DNA of 35,957 nucleotides from contig CANRHQ010000012.1 in NCBI GenBank assembly GCA_947630445.1, positions 1 through 35,957 of the forward strand, read 5' to 3'. This document shows positions 31,156 to 35,957 of the stretch, in pieces. Both the position numbers and the translations under genes were made by a program. The stretch's first letter is position 1; each line of letters opens with the position of its first letter. Source of the stretch: an uncultured Clostridia bacterium (lineage in GTDB: Bacteria > Bacillota > Clostridia > TANB77 > CAG-508). The notes under the pieces were generated by a model. The model was not told the DNA's origin and made no database searches. It saw only the letters and a program-made list of their open reading frames with translations.

Positions 31156-34100
31156 TTATATTACAAATTTCTTAATTAATATTATTCCTACTAACACTAC
31201 TGTTAATAATCCTAATGTTAAAGTGAAATATGTTTTTATTGCACCAGTTCCTATTGATAAAATTACTTTTGCTTCGTCTATATCATCTTCTCCTTCTTTT
31301 TTATTGTCTGGAGTTGAATCTCTATCTGGTATTTTGTGTTCATTATCATCTTCTGAAATTTCTGCAACATTTGTTTTTAATGCTAAATTGTCTGCTCCAT
31401 TTATCCATGTAAGTATTACTTCTACTGTTGCACTTTCTCCAGGTTGTAATAATGTTCCTTCTAATTGTCTAGTAGATATTACATTATTTCCTTCGTCAGT
31501 CCATAATGGGTTATCTGCTGCCTCAAATTTAAGTCCTTCTGGAATATAATCAGTAATTTCTTTTACATATCCAGGAATATCTCCTTCGTTAGTTACTCTT
31601 ATTCCATATCCAAATTTTACTACTACTTGTGATAATTTCTTTCTATGTAGTTCTACTTTTACTACTGGTTCTGGATCTTCTAATCCATTATATCCTGTTT
31701 CTGTAATTTTTTCTACTCCATCTTCTACAACAATTACTTTTGTTACATATTTTAATAATGCTAAATCAAAGTATTCTACTTTTACATGCTCTACATCTTG
31801 GTCATCTTCGCCTTCATTCCACTCGTCTGTTTTAGAATCATAATCTTCTACTTCATTACCATTTTTATCTGTATCTTCTGATATTTGTGCATGGTTTGTT
31901 ATTATTGTTGTATTTGAATTTGGATCTTTTACTTTAAATGCTATTTTTAAATCTTTAAAATCTAATGTTGTTCCATCAAATGCTTTTAATAGATTTTGCT
32001 CTCCGTTTTCTTTTGATAGATAATTAGTCTTTACTTTTACTGCTTCAGAAACATTAGTTGTTTTATTACCATCTTTATCATACATTTCCCATTTATATTC
32101 TATATTTGTTTCATTTTCTGGTAAATATTCTAAATATTCTGGTATATCATCTGTTATTTCACTTGCATATCCATCAATTTCGCCTTCATTATATATTCTT
32201 ATTGTATATATTACAGTATCTCCTACATGTACTAATAATGGATCTTTTGGATGTGTATATTGTGCTGTTGTATTAGTTCCATTTGTTAACGCTGATGTGT
32301 CAACTTGAGGTTCTCTTGTCGTAACATTTTGATCTTGTATTTGTGTAATGAATTTTCTTAATGATAAGTCAAATTTCTTTACATATACTTTTTCAAAATC
32401 ATCATCATCTTCATTTCCTGGTACATATGGATTATTTTCTTGTTCTTTTTTATAATCAGGCAAATCTTCATCTTCTGGTAAATCTTCTTTCATACTATCA
32501 GATTTAGAATCTATATCTTCTGGTACTGTTTTTCCGTTATATGTATATTCTGTTATTTCAGCTATATTTGTCATATTTTCGTTTGTTGGAGCTGTACTTG
32601 ATACTATACATTCAATTTTTACATCTTCATAATATAGTTCTTCTCCATTAAATTCTGATAATTCTTTAGTTTTTAGATAGTCTGTTTTTACTACTCTACC
32701 ATCTTCTGATACTTCCCATCCGTATTCATCATTAATTTCACTATCTTCCGCAAATGTTAAGTATGGTGGTAAGTAATCTGTTATTTCACTTGCATATCCT
32801 GCAATAGTTCCTTCATTATATGCTCTAATTGTATATACTACTCTATCTCCAACTTGTACTGCTAATGGTTTCTTTGAATGTTCATATATTGCTGTACTAT
32901 CTGTTCCATTTACTAATGGTGATACATCTACTTTTGGTTCTCTTGTATATTTTCCATCTGCATTTTTTAATTCTTCATCATTTATTGCTGTAATGAATTT
33001 TCTTAGTGATAAATCAAAATATTGAAGTTTTACTCTTTCTATATCTTGATCATCGTCTCCTTCTATCCATTCATCTGGTGTAGAATCTTCATCTTCTACT
33101 TCATTACCATCTTTATCACTATCATCTGATATTTGTGCATAATTTACTAATACTCTACTTGATGTAGCTTTTTCTACTACTCTACATAGAACTTGTGCAT
33201 CTAAATAATCAGGGTTTTCATCACTTACGTCGTCATCTGGTCTTAGTGCTTTTAATAAGTTAGCTGTATATTTTTCATCTTCTGGTCTTGTATTTAATTC
33301 TTCTCCATTTCCTTTTGCAAACCAAGTTGTTGTAACTACTTGTCTTCCATCTGAATCTAGTCCTTCTAATTTCCAAATTCCATTATATTCTACATTTCCT
33401 ACAACAAATTCTAGTCCTATTGGTAAAGTATCTTTTATTTCACTTGCATATCCATCTATTTCACCTTCGTTATATACTCTTATAGTATATAATACATAAT
33501 CTCCTGGTTCTACTACTAATGCTTCTTTTGAGTCTTCTTCATATATTACTTTTCCATTTTCTATTGATTTAACTACTGGTGCTCTTAAATATTTTCCGTC
33601 TTTCTTTTTTGTATCTGTTACATATTCTCCATCTTCAATTGTTTCATCTTTGCTTATTGCTGCTATATGTTTAAATAATGCTAAGTCGAATTTTTTCTTT
33701 ACTGGTTTTACTACTAATTTTTCAAAGTCATCATCATCTTGTTCACCTTTGTAATAATTATTACTATCTGTTAAATCATCTTTGTTCTTTTTGTCTCCCT
33801 TGTAGTCTTCCATTGTTCCTTTGCTTACATTAGGTTTTGTTTGTGGTTCTGAATCTCTATCTTCACCTTTTGTACCTATTTCTTTTCCAGCAACTGAATC
33901 ATATGCTTTACTTATCCAAGCTACATTTGTTAATACTTTTTCTTCTTTTTCATCTGGTTTTAATACAACTTTACATTTTAATTTTATTGTTTCATAGTCT
34001 AGTCCACTTTCTTTTGAATATGCATTTAAACTTTTTGCTGTATGTTCAGGTGCATTATTTTCTATATCAAATGTTACTGTATTAAGAGTTGGACTATATG

Positions 34101-35784
34101 TTACTTTATAAGTATTTTTATTTGCTCCACTTTTATCAACTGATGTAACTGTTGATGTCTCTCCTTCACTATCTGTTGAATATATTAATCCATCTGGTAA
34201 TTGGTCTACTATTTGACTTGCATAACCTGCTTTATTTCCTTCATTATATATTGTTATTGCATATGTTACTATGTCATTTTCTTTTACTTCTATTGGATTT
34301 TTTGGATGTCTATATGTAGCTGTTGTTCCTGTTTGTAATGTATCTTCTGATATATTTGGTACTCTTGTTTTATCAGTTGCTAATTGTTGTCCATTTATTT
34401 CTATAATATATTTTCTTAATGCTAAGTCAAATTCTTCTAAATTTGCAAATAATTCTATTTCTTCACTCTCATCTTCTCTTTTTACTTCTACCAATGGTTG
34501 TTCTTTATTTAATGTAATTTTATCACTTGTTTCTGTTCCTGTTAGCCATAATGTTTTCTTTGTAACTTCATACTTAACAGTAATTTTTACATTAACTTTT
34601 GTTATTGTATCATCATTAACTGTTATATAAAATCCGCCTTCGTTATTAATTAAATCTTTTATATCTGTTTTATTTAGTGAAACCCCTTCGCTATTTGTAA
34701 ATGTATATTTTGAACTATCTACTGTAGTTCCAGCTTGATCAGTTACAATTAATTCAATACTACTATATGTTGAACCTCCTTCTTGTTTTAATTTTATTGG
34801 TCCTACAATATAATTTCCTGAATCATTCTTTTTTGCTCCTAGAATATATTTACCATCATCTTGTTGTAAATCTTTTGAATCTAATGTTATAGGAGACTTT
34901 GTTACTTTATAACCATTTTCTGCTGTATATTGAGATGCATATTTAATTGCATCTGATATTAATTGCTCATATAAATGTTGTGCTTGTGCATTTCTATCTG
35001 GTCCTGCATCAGTATCACTTTTTTCTAGATCAGCTAATGCTTTATATGTATTTCCTCCATCTGTTGTAATATTTAACCAATCTTCTTTTCCTCTTTTATT
35101 ATATGTTTCATCACTAGAAGTTTGTAATCCAGTTGTATTTGTAAAATACCATATTACTGCTTTTTGTACTGCAATTATATCATCATCTGTTATTAAAGTT
35201 TCGTATTCTTCAAATTTATCACTTCCATTTGGATCATCCCATTCATAAACACCTTCTTGTTCTGTTATTCCTATTCTAGCTAAAAATTGCATTTTATCTG
35301 TTTTTCCTGGTATGTACATATTATCTAAAAGCCATAATATTTGTTTATACTGATTCTCCTCTGGATTTAATAATTTTTTTATTATTTCATCTATATCTTT
35401 TTCATCAGTTTCTAATTTTCTTAATATTTCTTCTCTCTGAGTTTGAAGATCATATTTTAAATTATATTCTACTATTGTTTCTTCGCTTTTACTTTCACCA
35501 TTCCATGATTCTCCATATTCTGCTTTTACACAATATAAGTTTCTTTGTGGTACAGTTTGGGCTGATTCTTTATTACTGTTTTGGTGTGTTACTATCTCCC
35601 ATATGTATTTTCCTGTTCCTGCATTATTAGGATTTCCTATACCATAACCTATTTGTTCTGAATTAGCTTTAGCTAAATTTACATATATTGTCTCTCCTGT
35701 ATTAGCATAACTTATTATATAACAAAATAGAAAAGCCATTATAAGTGCAATTGTAATTACTACTCCTATTACTCTTTTATTCAT
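31156..35784 (-). CDS. Giant membrane-anchored adhesin: thioester domain plus five repeated isopeptide-type domains
   Basis: This 1542-residue protein has a signal/anchor at residues ~5-27. Residues ~30-300 resemble a thioester domain: Cys85 in RNLYCVKAEYG and Gln207 in IIAVQKAVIWYF, the Cys and Gln known to form an internal thioester that binds host or surface nucleophiles. Next come five repeats of ~150-220 residues, each starting with FDLALRKYI, FDLALFKHI, FDLSLRKFI (twice) or FDLALLKYV. Each continues with YTIRVYNEGEIDGYASEI and LP-x-GL, and ends TNVAWIS, VNYAQIS, TNIAEIT, TNHAQIS or TNVAEIS. A Lys at the start and an Asn at the end of each repeat suggest isopeptide bonds. Acidic Asp/Glu spacers separate them. 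The end is a membrane helix and KKFVI with no LPxTG motif. AAGGAAG precedes the ATG. Confidence 0.85.
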   Translation of the reverse strand: MNKRVIGVVITIALIMAFLFCYIISYANTGETIYVNLAKANSEQIGYGIGNPNNAGTGKYIWEIVTHQNSNKESAQTVPQRNLYCVKAEYGESWNGESKSEETIVEYNLKYDLQTQREEILRKLETDEKDIDEIIKKLLNPEENQYKQILWLLDNMYIPGKTDKMQFLARIGITEQEGVYEWDDPNGSDKFEEYETLITDDDIIAVQKAVIWYFTNTTGLQTSSDETYNKRGKEDWLNITTDGGNTYKALADLEKSDTDAGPDRNAQAQHLYEQLISDAIKYASQYTAENGYKVTKSPITLDSKDLQQDDGKYILGAKKNDSGNYIVGPIKLKQEGGSTYSSIELIVTDQAGTTVDSSKYTFTNSEGVSLNKTDIKDLINNEGGFYITVNDDTITKVNVKITVKYEVTKKTLWLTGTETSDKITLNKEQPLVEVKREDESEEIELFANLEEFDLALRKYIIEINGQQLATDKTRVPNISEDTLQTGTTATYRHPKNPIEVKENDIVTYAITIYNEGNKAGYASQIVDQLPDGLIYSTDSEGETSTVTSVDKSGANKNTYKVTYSPTLNTVTFDIENNAPEHTAKSLNAYSKESGLDYETIKLKCKVVLKPDEKEEKVLTNVAWISKAYDSVAGKEIGTKGEDRDSEPQTKPNVSKGTMEDYKGDKKNKDDLTDSNNYYKGEQDDDDFEKLVVKPVKKKFDLALFKHIAAISKDETIEDGEYVTDTKKKDGKYLRAPVVKSIENGKVIYEEDSKEALVVEPGDYVLYTIRVYNEGEIDGYASEIKDTLPIGLEFVVGNVEYNGIWKLEGLDSDGRQVVTTTWFAKGNGEELNTRPEDEKYTANLLKALRPDDDVSDENPDYLDAQVLCRVVEKATSSRVLVNYAQISDDSDKDGNEVEDEDSTPDEWIEGDDDQDIERVKLQYFDLSLRKFITAINDEELKNADGKYTREPKVDVSPLVNGTDSTAIYEHSKKPLAVQVGDRVVYTIRAYNEGTIAGYASEITDYLPPYLTFAEDSEINDEYGWEVSEDGRVVKTDYLKTKELSEFNGEELYYEDVKIECIVSSTAPTNENMTNIAEITEYTYNGKTVPEDIDSKSDSMKEDLPEDEDLPDYKKEQENNPYVPGNEDDDDFEKVYVKKFDLSLRKFITQIQDQNVTTREPQVDTSALTNGTNTTAQYTHPKDPLLVHVGDTVIYTIRIYNEGEIDGYASEITDDIPEYLEYLPENETNIEYKWEMYDKDGNKTTNVSEAVKVKTNYLSKENGEQNLLKAFDGTTLDFKDLKIAFKVKDPNSNTTIITNHAQISEDTDKNGNEVEDYDSKTDEWNEGEDDQDVEHVKVEYFDLALLKYVTKVIVVEDGVEKITETGYNGLEDPEPVVKVELHRKKLSQVVVKFGYGIRVTNEGDIPGYVKEITDYIPEGLKFEAADNPLWTDEGNNVISTRQLEGTLLQPGESATVEVILTWINGADNLALKTNVAEISEDDNEHKIPDRDSTPDNKKEGEDDIDEAKVILSIGTGAIKTYFTLTLGLLTVVLVGIILIKKFVI

Positions 35785-35826
35785 CTTTTTCTTCCTTTCT
35801 CGTTTTGATAGTTTCCTACATTATCT

Positions 35827-35855
35827 ATTATACTTCTTTTTAAATATAAAATCAA
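35827..35855 (-). promoter_or_regulatory. Promoter of the giant adhesin gene
   Basis: TTGATT (35,850-35,855), a 17-base spacer and TATAAT (35,827-35,832) on the minus strand, ~43 bases before the ATG. The remaining bases to the window end are AT-rich with no gene seen. Confidence 0.75.
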
Positions 35856-35957
35856 TATTTTTACCTGTTTTTTTTATTTATTTATATGAGTTAAATAATT
35901 TGGGGAGAAAATAAAAAAGATTTTAAATAAATAATAAAAAAGTAAAGACACCTATGA

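Overview
The window is strongly AT-rich DNA with Gram-positive signals: GGAGG ribosome binding sites, sigma-A type promoters, sortase-anchored and membrane-anchored surface proteins, and a cwlD-type amidase next to a GerS-like protein. Gene content (MinD/MinE, SEDS protein, pyrB-pyrI, class B sortase, FGE-domain pilin-like proteins) fits an uncultured anaerobic, probably gut-associated and possibly spore-forming, member of the Clostridia. No rRNA or tRNA gene was recognised.

Left part (1-6.8 kb): three tandem paralogues on the minus strand encode proteins with a type IV prepilin-like N-terminus and a C-terminal FGE-sulfatase/C-type-lectin-like domain. Their first ~230 codons are nearly identical. 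Their last ~35 codons differ strongly and then end in a 25-bp stretch that is identical in all three. This looks like a diversified ligand-binding tail, as in targets of diversity-generating retroelements, but no reverse transcriptase or template lies in the window. Copy 3 carries a frameshift inside its variable tail. A Fic-family gene lies between copies 1 and 2.

Middle-left (6.9-13.1 kb): ddl, pyrI and pyrB (minus), then tspO, a beta-helix surface protein with a PKTG sorting signal and a class B sortase (plus), then a GT4 glycosyltransferase (minus).

Mobile element (13,375-20,049): a 6.67-kb insertion splits a class B penicillin-binding protein gene. The last 23 codons sit at 13,304-13,384 and the rest at 20,035-21,738. 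A 10-bp direct repeat flanks the insert, and rejoining across it restores the PBP reading frame exactly. The element holds a large serine recombinase at one end (frameshifted near its start), a 55-codon gene of unknown function, and one giant cell-wall protein (NPCBM, transglutaminase-like, discoidin and Ig-like domains, proline/glutamine/glutamate repeats, LPYTG). No conjugation or replication genes are visible. It is either a minimal cargo element or a gene-interrupting element comparable in layout to skin-like elements.

Right part (21.8-35.8 kb): mazF-like toxin, GerS-like protein, dusB, rodA, minE and minD on the minus strand. Then come cwlD, a CNNM/CBS/CorC membrane protein, a receiver-GGDEF protein and a membrane protein with Ig-like domains. 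A divergent HTH-membrane protein and a 1542-residue membrane-anchored adhesin with an N-terminal thioester domain and five repeated isopeptide-type domains close the window. Envelope growth, septum placement and surface display dominate this region.
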